In this document: piece after piece, positions 1 through 7,914 of the stretch | Layout of the letters: every line of letters starts with the position of its first letter | Position numbering within the stretch: position 1 is the first letter of the stretch | Origin: Betaproteobacteria bacterium | Lineage (GTDB): Bacteria > Pseudomonadota > Gammaproteobacteria > Burkholderiales > Casimicrobiaceae | Direction: 5' to 3' | Assembly (NCBI GenBank): GCA_027492485.1 | Contig: JAPUER010000075.1 | Span: forward strand, 21,740-75,764 | Length of the DNA: 54,025 nt | Notes under the pieces: model-generated | What the model saw: only the letters and a program-made list of their open reading frames with translations | The model's database searches: none | What the model was told of the DNA's origin: nothing | Position numbers and translations under genes: made by a program

Positions 1-166
1 CGGGCCGTGCCCGCCCCGTGTGTTGTTGTTTTTGGGGGGGGGGGGGGGGCCCCGGTCAGTCGCCCGCGGCCCCCCCCCCCCCCCGCTCCCACAGTTCACA
101 CTTCATCGTGCCGACCAATGACTGCCCGCTGCCGGGCGCGGCGACGGATGACCGACGGCCAGTTTT

Positions 167-262
167 GTCATGTTGAGCGTAGCGAAACATCAGTTGGCCT
201 GCGCGAAAGCACGCAACAAGCCCCATGTGCGCCTGCCGATCCTTCGCTTTGCTCAGGATGAC
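167..262. repeat. 96-bp dispersed repeat, copy 1
   Basis: It begins GTCATGTTGAGCG and ends TTCGCTTTGCTCAGGATGAC. A second copy of exactly the same length lies at 51547-51642, with strongly conserved ends and a more diverged middle. The inward-facing ends (GTCAT... and ...ATGAC) are complementary, so the element can fold back. The type resembles widespread bacterial intergenic repeats ending in GGATGAC. Confidence 0.8.
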
Positions 263-298
263 GATTCGGATGGGTGACGTTCTCGGTCATTCCACTAT

Positions 299-414
299 CA
301 CCTTTTAATGTTTTTGCCCATTCACACGGGGTTAACAGGCTGTTTTTGGCAATAGTCGACTATTGCGAAAACGCCGCCTCATGCCCATGCGCAAAGGGTT
401 CTCCACAAAAAGCC
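299..414 (+). repeat. 118-bp repeat family, copy E
   Basis: This is a diverged copy of the five-member family described in the findings. Its left end CACCTTTTAATG matches CAGCTTTTAGCG of copy A. The central TCGAC ends at 360, at the same offset (62) as in the other copies, and the right half keeps GCCCATGCGCAA before AAAAAGCC. It lies upstream of the marR promoter rather than after a stop codon. Confidence 0.6.
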
Positions 415-478
415 ATAGTCGCAAGCGCAGCCGAGTATCGCGTCTCGGGCCGCGATAACAGCCCAAACAAATAAAGCC

Positions 479-507
479 TTGACAACAATTGACTAGGCAA
501 CTATATT
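479..507 (+). promoter_or_regulatory. marR/efflux operon promoter
   Basis: A perfect -35 TTGACA (479-484) and a -10 TATATT (502-507) are separated by 17 bp. The spacer holds AATTGACTAGGCAAC (487-501), a TTG-N6-CAA inverted motif that recurs at 1074-1088, so it is a likely autoregulatory MarR operator. Confidence 0.8.
487..501. promoter_or_regulatory. Candidate MarR operator 1
   Basis: AATTGACTAGGCAAC lies between the -35 and -10 of the marR promoter. Twelve of its 15 bases match the second site at 1074-1088, and both keep TTG...CAA symmetry. Binding by the adjacent MarR protein is inferred. Confidence 0.5.
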
Positions 508-543
508 TCCGATCCTTGCCATCTCCATCGCGTCGAATCCATC

Positions 544-1026
544 GTGTCACGCCCCGTCCCGCCCGCCGATTTCTACCAGCCGCATGCCTATTGCGCCGAG
601 GAGAGCGTCGGCTATCTGATGAAGCGCGTGATGATGTCGATCGTCGCGCAGGCCGACAAACGGCTGGTCGAGCACGATCTGACCAGCGCCCAGTGGGGCC
701 CGCTGATGCGGCTGCGGGCGAGCGGCGGCGCCACCGTGGCCGAGCTGGCGCGCTGGCTGCTGGTCGATGCCGGCGCCATGACGCGGCTGCTCGATCGCCT
801 TGAGAAAAAGGGCCTCTGCAAGCGCGTGCGCTCGACCGCAGACCGCCGCGTCGTGAAAGTGGAGCTGACGCCCGCCGGCGAGGCCGCCATCGAGCAGGTG
901 CCGGCGGTGCTGGCCGATGTGCTGAACGCGCATCTGGCCGGTTTTTCCAAAACCGAATGGCAGGCGCTCAAGACCTACTTGGGCCGCATGCTGGAAAACG
1001 GCGACGCCCTGCGCGACGCGGCCTGA
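544..1026 (+). CDS. MarR-family transcriptional regulator
   Basis: This 160-aa winged-helix regulator most likely represses its own efflux operon and is released by a drug or phenolic ligand. The sequence shows the MarR layout: an N-terminal dimerisation helix (ESVGYLMKRV near residue 20), a winged helix at about 45-110 with the recognition segment AGAMTRLLDRLEKKGL, and the wing STADRRVVKVELT. The start is GTG; it is kept because family members have the FYQP...ESVGYLMKR segment near the N-terminus. No clear ribosome binding site is visible. The gene sits 36 bases after a strong promoter and is followed by the efflux genes, as in emrRAB-type operons. Confidence 0.9.
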   Translation: MSRPVPPADFYQPHAYCAEESVGYLMKRVMMSIVAQADKRLVEHDLTSAQWGPLMRLRASGGATVAELARWLLVDAGAMTRLLDRLEKKGLCKRVRSTADRRVVKVELTPAGEAAIEQVPAVLADVLNAHLAGFSKTEWQALKTYLGRMLENGDALRDAA

Positions 1027-1073
1027 CTGTTCCGCTGCAACTGCCATCCGCCGCTCGCGAACTGCGCCGAATT

Positions 1074-1088
1074 AATTGCCTAAGCAAA
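1074..1088. promoter_or_regulatory. Candidate MarR operator 2
   Basis: AATTGCCTAAGCAAA contains TTGC-N4-GCAA and matches the operator-like site inside the marR promoter. It lies in an AT-rich patch between marR and the outer-membrane gene and may control a second promoter. If so, the translation start of the next gene should be downstream, at 1184. Confidence 0.45.
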
Positions 1089-1183
1089 TGAAGCCACAAC
1101 AAATAAATTCCACCACGCTGCTCCACCCGGCCGTTCGCGCCGCGACGCGGGCCCGCGAAGGCGCCCGCCGCGCGGCCGATGCC

Positions 1184-2647
1184 ATGACGCGCTTTCCGGC
1201 CATGACGCTGGTGGCGGTCGCCGTTGCCTGCGTCCCGCTGCTCGGGCTCGGCGGTTGCGCCAGCAGCGCCGGCATCGCATCCACCGCGAAACCGCTGCCG
1301 GCGGCCACGGTCGGCGTCGACGGCAACGCGACGACCACGCCCGCCATCGCCGCCGACTGGTGGCGCGGCTTCGGCGACACCGCGCTCGACGATCTGGTGA
1401 CGCGGGCGCTGGCCGGCAATCCGGGACTGAAAGTGGCGCAGGCCCGCCTGGCGCGCGCCGCGGCCGCGGTCGACGGCGCCCAGGCCAGCGACGGGCCGCA
1501 GATTTCGGCGGCGGTCGACGCCACGCGACAACTGTTCAGCGCCACCAGCATCTACCCGCCGCCGCTCGGCGGCTCGGTGCGCACGCTGGCGACCGCGCAA
1601 CTCGGCGGTGGCTACGAATTCGATTTCTTCGGCCGCAATCGCGCCGCCATCGAGGCCGCCATCGGCAACCAGCGCGCGGTGCAGGCCGACGTCGAGGCCG
1701 CGCGCAGCGTGCTGGCCAGCAGCGTCGTGCGCGGCTACGTGCAGCTCGGCCGCCTGTTCGCGCAGCGCGAGGTCGCCGTGCGCGCGCTCAAGCAGCGCGA
1801 GGACATGCTGACGCTGATCCAGCAGCGCGTGCAAAGCGGGCTCGACACCGCCGTCGAGCTGCGCCAGGGCGAGGGCGCACCGCCGGAAGCACGGCAGCAG
1901 ATCGAGCAGCTTGACGAGCAGATCGCGCTCGCCCGCCACGCGCTGGCGGCGCTGAGCGCACAGCCGCCGACCGCGCTCGATGCGCTCAGCCCGTCGCTGC
2001 GCGCGTGGCCGGCAGTCAAGCTGCCGGCCACGGTGCCGGCCGATCTGCTCGGCCGCCGCGCCGACATCGCCGCCGCACGCTGGCGCATCGAAGCCGCCGG
2101 CAGCGACATGCAGAGCACGAAGGCGCAGTTCTATCCGAACATCAATCTCACTGCCTTCGTCGGTCTGTCGAGCATCGGACTCAACAAGCTGATCAATGCC
2201 GGCAGCGAGCAATTCGGCGTCGGCCCCGCGCTGCGCCTGCCGGTGTTCGATTCCGGCCGCCTGCGCGCTAATTTGCGCGGCAAGGCGGCCGATCTCGACG
2301 CCGCCATCGAAAGCTACAACGGCGCTGTGCTCGACGCCGTGCATGACGCCGCCGACCAGATCGGCTCGCTGCAATCGATCGCCCGCCAGCAGGCGCAGCA
2401 GGCCAGCGCGCAGACCGCCGCCGAGGCGGCCTTCGACCTCGCCACGCAGCGCTACAAGGCCGGCCTGAGCAGCTATCTCACCGTGCTCACGGCCGAATCC
2501 AGCGTGCTCAACCAGCGCCGGCAGGCGGTCGATCTCAAGGCGCGCGCCATCGACACCGAAATCGCACTGATCCGCACGCTCGGCGGCGGCTACGTGGCGA
2601 CCGGCAATTCCGGCAGCGGCACGGCGCGCGTTGCCGCGCTGCAATGA
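1184..2647 (+). CDS. Outer-membrane efflux lipoprotein, NodT/OprM family
   Basis: This is the outer-membrane channel of a tripartite efflux pump and would work with the two proteins encoded just downstream. The chosen ATG gives a 487-aa protein with a lipoprotein signal and lipobox LGGC (Cys about residue 25). A longer frame reaches upstream to 1076 but would put charged residues before the signal. Family features include WWRGFGDTALDDLVTRAL, two long helical TolC-like repeats, YEFDFFGRN near the first half, and ADLLGRRADIAAARWRIEAA followed by FYPNINLTAFVGL in the second. Part of the marR operon; the next gene starts 50 bases later. Confidence 0.9.
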   Translation: MTRFPAMTLVAVAVACVPLLGLGGCASSAGIASTAKPLPAATVGVDGNATTTPAIAADWWRGFGDTALDDLVTRALAGNPGLKVAQARLARAAAAVDGAQASDGPQISAAVDATRQLFSATSIYPPPLGGSVRTLATAQLGGGYEFDFFGRNRAAIEAAIGNQRAVQADVEAARSVLASSVVRGYVQLGRLFAQREVAVRALKQREDMLTLIQQRVQSGLDTAVELRQGEGAPPEARQQIEQLDEQIALARHALAALSAQPPTALDALSPSLRAWPAVKLPATVPADLLGRRADIAAARWRIEAAGSDMQSTKAQFYPNINLTAFVGLSSIGLNKLINAGSEQFGVGPALRLPVFDSGRLRANLRGKAADLDAAIESYNGAVLDAVHDAADQIGSLQSIARQQAQQASAQTAAEAAFDLATQRYKAGLSSYLTVLTAESSVLNQRRQAVDLKARAIDTEIALIRTLGGGYVATGNSGSGTARVAALQ

Positions 2648-2697
2648 CGCGTCGCCCACCCCATTCCCGAACACCCGCATTCGCCCCGGAGTAACCC

Positions 2698-4047
2698 ATG
2701 GCTGCCAACGACAACACTGCCCCGAACGACGCGCCCGCCGGCAACGGCAACCCGAAGCGCAAACGGGCGCTGACCGCGGTCGCGGCCGCCGTCGCGCTCG
2801 CCGCCGTCGGTTATGGCGCCTATTGGGCGCTGGTGCTGAATCACTACGAATCGACCGACAACGCCTACGTGCAGGGCAACGTGGTGCAACTGACGCCGCA
2901 GGTCGGCGGCACGGTGATCGCCATCAATGCCGACGACACCGACCACGTCAAGGCCGGGCAGGTGCTGGTCAAGCTCGACCCGGCCGACGCCCGCGTGGCG
3001 CTCGATCAGGCCGAGGCGCAGCTTGCGCAGACGGTGCGCGAAGTGCGCACGCTGTACGCCAACAACAGCACGCTGAAGGCGCAGATCGCCCTGCGTCAGG
3101 CCGATCTGGCGCGCGCCGAGAGCGAGCTGGCACGGGCGCAGGACGATGTGTCGCGCCGCTCGCCGCTGGTTGCCACCGGCGCCGTCGGCAAGGAGGAATT
3201 CAACCACGTCACGGCGCAACTGACCGCGGCCAAGAGCAGCGTGGCCGCCGCGCAGTCGGCCACCCAGGCCGCCCGCGAACAGCTCGCCGCCAACGAAACG
3301 CTGACCGACGGTACCTCGATCGAGCAGCATCCGAACGTGCTGCGCGCCGCCGCCCGCGTGCGCGAGGCCTATCTGGCGATGAAGCGCGTCGATCTGCTGG
3401 CGCCGGTGGACGGCTTCGTCGCCCGCCGCAGCGTGCAGCTCGGGCAGCGGGTGCCGGCCGGGGCGCCGCTGCTATCGGTGATCGCACTCGATCAGGTGTG
3501 GGTGGAAGCGAACTTCAAGGAAAGCCAGTTGCAGAATCTGCGCATCGGGCAGCCGGTCACCCTCGCCGCCGACGTCTACGGCAAGAAGGTCGAGTACCAC
3601 GGCAGCATCGAAGGCCTGGGCGCCGGCACCGGCGCGGCGTTCGCGCTGCTGCCGGCGCAGAACGCCACCGGCAACTGGATCAAGGTGGTGCAGCGGGTGC
3701 CGGTGCGCGTCGCGCTCGACGGCAAGGAGCTGGCGGCGCATCCGTTGCGCGTCGGCCTGTCGATGGAGGCCAAAGTCGACGTCAGCAAGACCGACGGCCG
3801 GGTGCTCGCCGATGCCACGCGCGACGCCGCGCGGGCGCAGACGGCGGTGTTCGATCTCGATAGCGCCGCGGCCGATGCCGAAGTACGCAAGATCATCGTC
3901 GCCAATGGCGGCAACGCCGCGCGCATCGCCAAACTGGCGTTCACCGGCAGCGAGCGCACGCCCGCGGCCGGCGCCGCGGCAGCAACGGCCGGTGCACGCG
4001 CCGTCGCGCTGGCGACGCCCGCCGTCAGCGGCAAATCGTCGAAGTAA
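2698..4047 (+). CDS. EmrA-like periplasmic adaptor (HlyD family)
   Basis: This membrane-fusion protein links the inner-membrane MFS pump to the outer-membrane channel. It has 449 residues: one N-terminal membrane anchor at about 23-45, the barrel-sandwich segment YVQGNVVQLTPQVGGTV with VKAGQVLVKLDPADA, a long coiled-coil hairpin (about 100-210), and the second lipoyl half LLAPVDGFVARRSVQLGQRV followed by VWVEANFKESQLQNLRIGQPV. It is about 50 residues longer than typical EmrA because of an Ala-rich C-terminal extension. GGAG lies upstream of the ATG. It is third in the marR efflux operon and precedes emrB by 23 bases. Confidence 0.92.
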   Translation: MAANDNTAPNDAPAGNGNPKRKRALTAVAAAVALAAVGYGAYWALVLNHYESTDNAYVQGNVVQLTPQVGGTVIAINADDTDHVKAGQVLVKLDPADARVALDQAEAQLAQTVREVRTLYANNSTLKAQIALRQADLARAESELARAQDDVSRRSPLVATGAVGKEEFNHVTAQLTAAKSSVAAAQSATQAAREQLAANETLTDGTSIEQHPNVLRAAARVREAYLAMKRVDLLAPVDGFVARRSVQLGQRVPAGAPLLSVIALDQVWVEANFKESQLQNLRIGQPVTLAADVYGKKVEYHGSIEGLGAGTGAAFALLPAQNATGNWIKVVQRVPVRVALDGKELAAHPLRVGLSMEAKVDVSKTDGRVLADATRDAARAQTAVFDLDSAAADAEVRKIIVANGGNAARIAKLAFTGSERTPAAGAAAATAGARAVALATPAVSGKSSK

Positions 4048-4070
4048 GCCGCCGCCGGAACGAACCCATC

Positions 4071-5681
4071 ATGGCTACCACCTCTGGCGCGCAGGCACAG
4101 CCTGCCGCCACGCCGCCGCCGACGGCGCCTGCCCGCCCACCGGGGCCGGTTGCTTTTCCGCCTCTGAAGGGCAGCGAACTCGTGCTCGGCACCGTGGCGC
4201 TGTCGCTCGCGACCTTCATGAACGTGCTCGACACGTCGATTGCCAACGTGTCGATCCCGGCCATTTCCGGCGACATGGGCGTCAGCCCGTCGCAGGGCAC
4301 CTGGGTGATCACTTCGTTCGCGGTGGCCAACGCCATCTCGGTGCCGCTGACCGGCTGGCTGACGCGCCGCTTCGGCCAGGTGCGCCTGTTCACCGCGAGC
4401 ATTCTGCTGTTCGTGCTGGCGTCCTGGCTGTGCGGTCTGGCGCCCAACATCGGCATGCTGATCGCGTTCCGCGTGCTGCAGGGGTTGGTCGCCGGGCCGA
4501 TGATTCCGCTGTCGCAAACGCTGCTGCTGGCGAGCTATCCGCCCAGCAAGGCCGGCACCGCGATGGCGATGTGGGCGATGACGGTGCTGGTGGCGCCGGT
4601 CGCCGGGCCACTGCTCGGCGGCTGGATCACCGACAACATTTCGTGGCCGTGGATCTTCTACATCAACGTGCCGGTGGGCCTCGGTGCGGCGGCGCTGACC
4701 TGGTCGATCTATCACAAGCGCGACCCCGGTCCGCAGCGCGTGCCGCTCGACGTGATGGGCCTCGGGCTGCTGGTGCTGTTCGTCGGCGCGCTGCAGATCA
4801 TGATCGACAAGGGCAAGGAGCTCGACTGGTTCGCCTCCAGCGAGATCGTGGCGCTGGCGGTCGTCGCCACCGTGAGCTTCATGTTCTTCCTCGCCTGGGA
4901 GTTGACCGAGGAGCACCCGATCGTCGATCTGCGGCTGTTCTCGCGGCGTAACTTCGTCACCGGCACGCTGTCGCTCGCGGTCGCCTACGGCCTGTTCTTC
5001 GGCAATGTGGTGCTGCTGCCGCTCTGGTTGCAGCAGTTCATGGGCTACACCGCCACCTGGGCCGGCCTCGCCACCGCGCCAGTGGGCATTCTGGCCATCG
5101 TGCTGTCGCCCTGGGTGGGCAAGAACGTCGGCCGCATCGATCCGCGCAAGCTCGCCACCGTGGCCTTTCTCGGCTTCGCCGGCGTGCTCTGGATGCGCTC
5201 GCACTTCAATGTGCAGGCCGATTTCATGACCATCCTGATCCCGACCATCCTGCAGGGCGCGGCGATGGCGTTCTTCTTCATCCCGTTGCAGGCGATCGTG
5301 TTCTCCGGGCTGACGCCGGATCGCATGCCGTCGGCCGCGGGGCTGTCGAACTTCGCGCGCATCACCGCCGGCGCGGTCGGCACCTCGCTGTTCACCACGC
5401 TATGGGACAGCCGTGCCACGCTGCATCACGCGCAGTTGGCCGAGGCGATCAACAACGGCAGCCAGAGCGCCACCCAGACCCTCGCGCAACTGACCGCCAG
5501 CGGGCTCACGCAGGAGCAGGCGCTGGCCAGCATCAACCGCATCATCGACCAGCAGGCCTACACCATGGCCGTCACCGACCTGTTCTATCTGTCGGCAGTG
5601 CTGTTCTTCGTGCTGATCGGCGTGATCTGGGTGTCCAGACCGAAGACCGGTGCCGCGGCCGGCGGCGGTGGCGCGCACTAG
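4071..5681 (+). CDS. EmrB-like MFS drug:H+ antiporter (DHA2 family)
   Basis: This inner-membrane pump protein of the tripartite system would export drugs by proton antiport. It has 536 residues with about 14 hydrophobic segments after a Pro/Ala-rich cytoplasmic tail. Motifs include NVLDTSIANVSIPAISGDMG in the first segment, WLTRRFGQVRLF (motif A), the RVLQGLVAGPMIPLSQ segment, and PVAGPLLGGWITDNISWPW (motif C), followed by INVPVG. The C-terminal half carries MPSAAGLSNFARITAGAVGTS, typical of EmrB. It is the last gene of the operon, followed 27 bases later by a strong hairpin terminator. Confidence 0.93.
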   Translation: MATTSGAQAQPAATPPPTAPARPPGPVAFPPLKGSELVLGTVALSLATFMNVLDTSIANVSIPAISGDMGVSPSQGTWVITSFAVANAISVPLTGWLTRRFGQVRLFTASILLFVLASWLCGLAPNIGMLIAFRVLQGLVAGPMIPLSQTLLLASYPPSKAGTAMAMWAMTVLVAPVAGPLLGGWITDNISWPWIFYINVPVGLGAAALTWSIYHKRDPGPQRVPLDVMGLGLLVLFVGALQIMIDKGKELDWFASSEIVALAVVATVSFMFFLAWELTEEHPIVDLRLFSRRNFVTGTLSLAVAYGLFFGNVVLLPLWLQQFMGYTATWAGLATAPVGILAIVLSPWVGKNVGRIDPRKLATVAFLGFAGVLWMRSHFNVQADFMTILIPTILQGAAMAFFFIPLQAIVFSGLTPDRMPSAAGLSNFARITAGAVGTSLFTTLWDSRATLHHAQLAEAINNGSQSATQTLAQLTASGLTQEQALASINRIIDQQAYTMAVTDLFYLSAVLFFVLIGVIWVSRPKTGAAAGGGGAH

Positions 5682-5708
5682 CGACGCGTTCCGCGGCACC
5701 GGAAATGA

Positions 5709-5734
5709 AAAAGCCCCGCTTTGGCGGGGCTTTT
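5709..5734 (+). terminator. Rho-independent terminator of the efflux operon
   Basis: A perfect 11-bp stem AAAAGCCCCGC / GCGGGGCTTTT with a 4-nt loop ends in TTTT, placed just after the emrB-like stop codon. Confidence 0.9.
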
Positions 5735-5811
5735 GAATCTGGTGCTTCAGTCCCTCGTATGTTGTATTTAGACAACGGTCCGATGCGCTTTCTATCAATG
5801 TGATGAATTCT

Positions 5812-5830
5812 GTTACCCGCAAAGTTACCC
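5812..5830 (+). repeat. Integrase arm-like direct repeat, distal copy
   Basis: GTTACCCGCAAAGTTACCC is identical to 12306-12324 beside the integrase gene. It contains two GTTACCC units 12 bp apart. Identical arm sites at both ends of an integrated element are expected of tyrosine-integrase attachment sites. Confidence 0.75.
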
Positions 5831-5909
5831 ATTTAGTTTTCTTCAGTCGCCCCGCAACCTTTCCACGCGTCTGGTTGACAATTGCAGCGCGTGTACGTCG
5901 GGGGGACTT

Positions 5910-5996
5910 ATGCCTTTCATTGTGTCTTTGCGCCGACTTCCGGTGGCGACTGTGTTGTCCTTTGCAACGGTAGCCGACTCCGGACTGTTCCAGTAG
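5910..5996 (+). CDS. Possible 28-aa peptide of unknown function
   Basis: A short open frame begins MPFIVSLRRLPVATVLSF and ends in TAG. A very G-rich sequence (GGGGGGAC) lies 5 bases before the ATG and could act as a ribosome binding site, and TTGACA is at 5875-5880 with no matching -10 box. The hydrophobic, basic composition could be a leader peptide, or the remnant of a longer frameshifted gene. No family recognised. Confidence 0.25.
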   Translation: MPFIVSLRRLPVATVLSFATVADSGLFQ

Positions 5997-6124
5997 AACC
6001 GGACCGAAGGGCAAATCGACCACGATGCGGCAGCCGGCGCCGGGGCGGGCACCAGCAGTACACGATACCTTGCAGGACAAACCGCGACACCATACGAAAG
6101 TTCAGCAGAGCCGAAGGAGGGGCG

Positions 6125-6460
6125 ATGATGACGCTAGAGCAAACCCGCAGTAGACCCTGGATTCGCAGCAAGCCGCAAGTGGATCGAGTCACGGGCGAGA
6201 TAACGTGGGTTCCACCGCTGCCACCGGAGGTCGTGGAAAGCCTGCGGTTGGGGATCGAACAGCATCGCGAGCAGCATTGTTCGATGCCGCATCACGCGAT
6301 GCTGGCGCGGAACGCGGAGAGAGCGGGACGCCACGAGATGGCGTATTGGGCCGTGGATTTTCTGTCCTCGATCAATCTGCGGCCGATGGAGCGCTTTCCT
6401 CGCGACGTCGATATTGGCCAAGCGATCAATCCAGCCCCTGCGGGCGATTGCAGCAAGTGA
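6125..6460 (+). CDS. Hypothetical protein of the mobile element
   Basis: A 111-aa soluble protein, not recognised. The start is chosen because GAAGGAGG lies 7 bases upstream of the ATG; the open frame continues further upstream without an RBS. It begins MMTLEQTRSRPWIRSKPQ and contains a helical stretch (PEVVESLRLGIEQHREQH) and a segment rich in His, Met and Arg. It has no membrane segments or signal. It precedes a 47-codon gene and the MuF-type fragment on the same strand, and reads away from the element's left end. Confidence 0.6.
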   Translation: MMTLEQTRSRPWIRSKPQVDRVTGEITWVPPLPPEVVESLRLGIEQHREQHCSMPHHAMLARNAERAGRHEMAYWAVDFLSSINLRPMERFPRDVDIGQAINPAPAGDCSK

Positions 6461-6560
6461 CGATTGATTTCGCATGATTGTTTTCAAAGGGCGTGAAGGC
6501 CATCTGTAGTCGGATTGCAGTTAGATTTGCAGTCTTCGGCGACAACTGCCACGCTGACCG

Positions 6561-7766
6561 ATGCGCGCGATCTGGAGCACAGATGAAGAAATCACCGCAA
6601 TCCTCGGGCCTGACGCCGAAGCAAGCCGCAACCCTGCTGGCACAGGCCAAAGCCAACCCGCAGCAGATGCGCAAACTGATCGCAGCGGAACAGCAACGCC
6701 GGAAGCGCGACCAAACCTCGAACTAACCGGCCAGACCAAAGGCCAGATTCGCGGCGAAGAAGCACAACGCGCACGACAGCAAGCCGACCAGAGGGTGCGC
6801 GATAACGCACCATCGCCTGACGAATTCACGTTGACTGGTAGCAACCGGGCGGCTGACGTTGGTGCGGCGCATGGACAGGTGGCGATGTTCAGCCGCAGCA
6901 CCAACACCAAATCCGCCTACGAAGCGCGCATTGATGCGCTGTTCGACGGCGAGAAGGCGCGAGCTGGGACGCGCGTACTTGACCGTTCTGACGTGATGGG
7001 GCTGTTGGGGTATCCCGATGTGCCGCTTTTGCTTAATGAGCGGCACTTGCTGGACGGCCAGACGCAGCATCCGGAGATGACGACAGCGCTGTGGAAGCAA
7101 GTGCCAGAGTGGCTGGAAAGCCCTGCGGCGGTGTACACCGATCCGAACCATCCAGGCCGCTTGACCGTGATTGCCCCGCAAAAGGTGGCAGGGTTTCCGG
7201 TTGTAATGGCGGTGGAGCCGAACCCGACGCCTGCGCAGCGCGGCAAAAGCGATCCATTCCAGTTGCTCGTGACCGTGTTTGCCAAAACGACGGGCCACTT
7301 ACCGGCGTTGCGCACCTTGGCGACCGATGGCCGTTTGCGCTACGCCGATACGAAAAATGCCCCAGCAATGTGGTTGCGCGCCGGGGACAACCCCCGGACA
7401 GGCAACCCGCTTGCAGGGGCACCGGGAAGGATTCTAACCGAAAAGAATCTCGCTGGCTATCGCCGAGCGCAGTCGGGAGCGATGTTCCAGCGCGCCAAGG
7501 CAATGCCGACCGAGGCAGAAGCGCTCAAGGCTTTCAGTGAATTGCCTGACCTGTTCCACAACGTCAAGTCTGACAGGAAAGACCTTGCCGGCGTCGCGCG
7601 CGACATCGACCCAAGGCTTGATGTATCCAAGGGCAGCAACATTGTTGGCGAGCAGCTTTATACGATCACTCGCCCAGGCTACCCTGGCGAGGCGCGAGCA
7701 TTGGCGCTGTGGCTTCGGGCGTCGTCGCGCTGCCTAGCGCTACCGTGGCTGTTTTTTTGTTGTTAG
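6561..7766 (+). pseudogene. Truncated MuF-C / large polyvalent protein fragment
   Basis: The frame encodes 401 residues recognisable as an internal piece of the very large multidomain proteins of phages and integrative elements. The segment DVMGLLGYPDVPLLLNERHL through VYTDPNHPGRLTVIAP and FQLLVTVFAKTTG matches, from memory, the MuF C-terminal-type domain, preceded by an FTLTGSNRAADVGAAHGQ linker. A second domain begins around VSKGSNIVGEQLYTITRPGY and breaks off: the last residues (LRASSRCLALPWLFFCC) look out of frame. Full-length relatives run to a thousand residues or more, so both ends are missing. It is probably a relic of a larger ancestral element. The first 50 codons overlap the 47-aa gene and may not be translated. 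Confidence 0.65.
6583..6726 (+). CDS. Small helical basic protein (47 aa)
   Basis: It starts MKKSPQSSGLTPKQAATLLA and ends in a Lys/Arg-rich helix. GGAG lies about 7 bases before the ATG. The composition (Gln/Ala/Lys helix, basic tail) suggests a small nucleic-acid- or protein-binding peptide, but no family is recognised. It overlaps the start of the next reading frame, which uses a different frame, so only one of the two is probably translated over 6583-6726. Confidence 0.4.
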   Translation: MKKSPQSSGLTPKQAATLLAQAKANPQQMRKLIAAEQQRRKRDQTSN

Positions 7767-7914
7767 CAGCAGTCATCGAGTGCTCCGCCTGATGATTCGC
7801 GGACGCGCTTGCGCACACCATTCGTGCCTCCTGTATGGCAACAATGCATAGGTGCTCGAAATTCGAAGCCGGTGCACAGTTTTTAGGCAGTTGCGTCGTT
7901 TCATCGTGAAAGCC

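Larger units (their letters stand above)
1..543. other. Contig end and marR upstream region, no gene
   Basis: No convincing gene is present. Positions about 36-84 are long runs of G and then C, which resemble a low-complexity assembly or read-end artefact. The rest holds a copy of a 96-bp dispersed repeat (167-262), a copy of the 118-bp repeat family (about 299-414) and the marR promoter (479-507). Small reading frames across these repeats have no recognisable content. Confidence 0.7.
5735..6124. other. Left end of the element, mostly non-coding
   Basis: It holds the candidate attachment core (5741-5750), the arm-like repeat (5812-5830) and one possible 28-codon gene (5910-5996). Positions 5997-6124 show no supportable gene, although they translate in one frame up to the next gene. 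Confidence 0.55.

Noticed and set aside
36-84. G/C homopolymers as a G-quadruplex or hairpin element
   Set aside because: Both contig ends show the same low-complexity runs, so an artefact is more likely.
968-2680. A 570-codon minus-strand frame over the efflux outer-membrane gene
   Set aside because: Low-complexity Ala/Arg/Gly product, no ribosome binding site, and the plus strand holds a clear family member.
3576-5204. A 542-codon minus-strand frame over the EmrA/EmrB genes
   Set aside because: Low-complexity His/Gln/Arg product antisense to two well-supported genes.
5400-6080. A 226-codon minus-strand frame over the emrB end and the element junction
   Set aside because: It spans a terminator and the integration boundary and lacks a recognisable domain or ribosome binding site.
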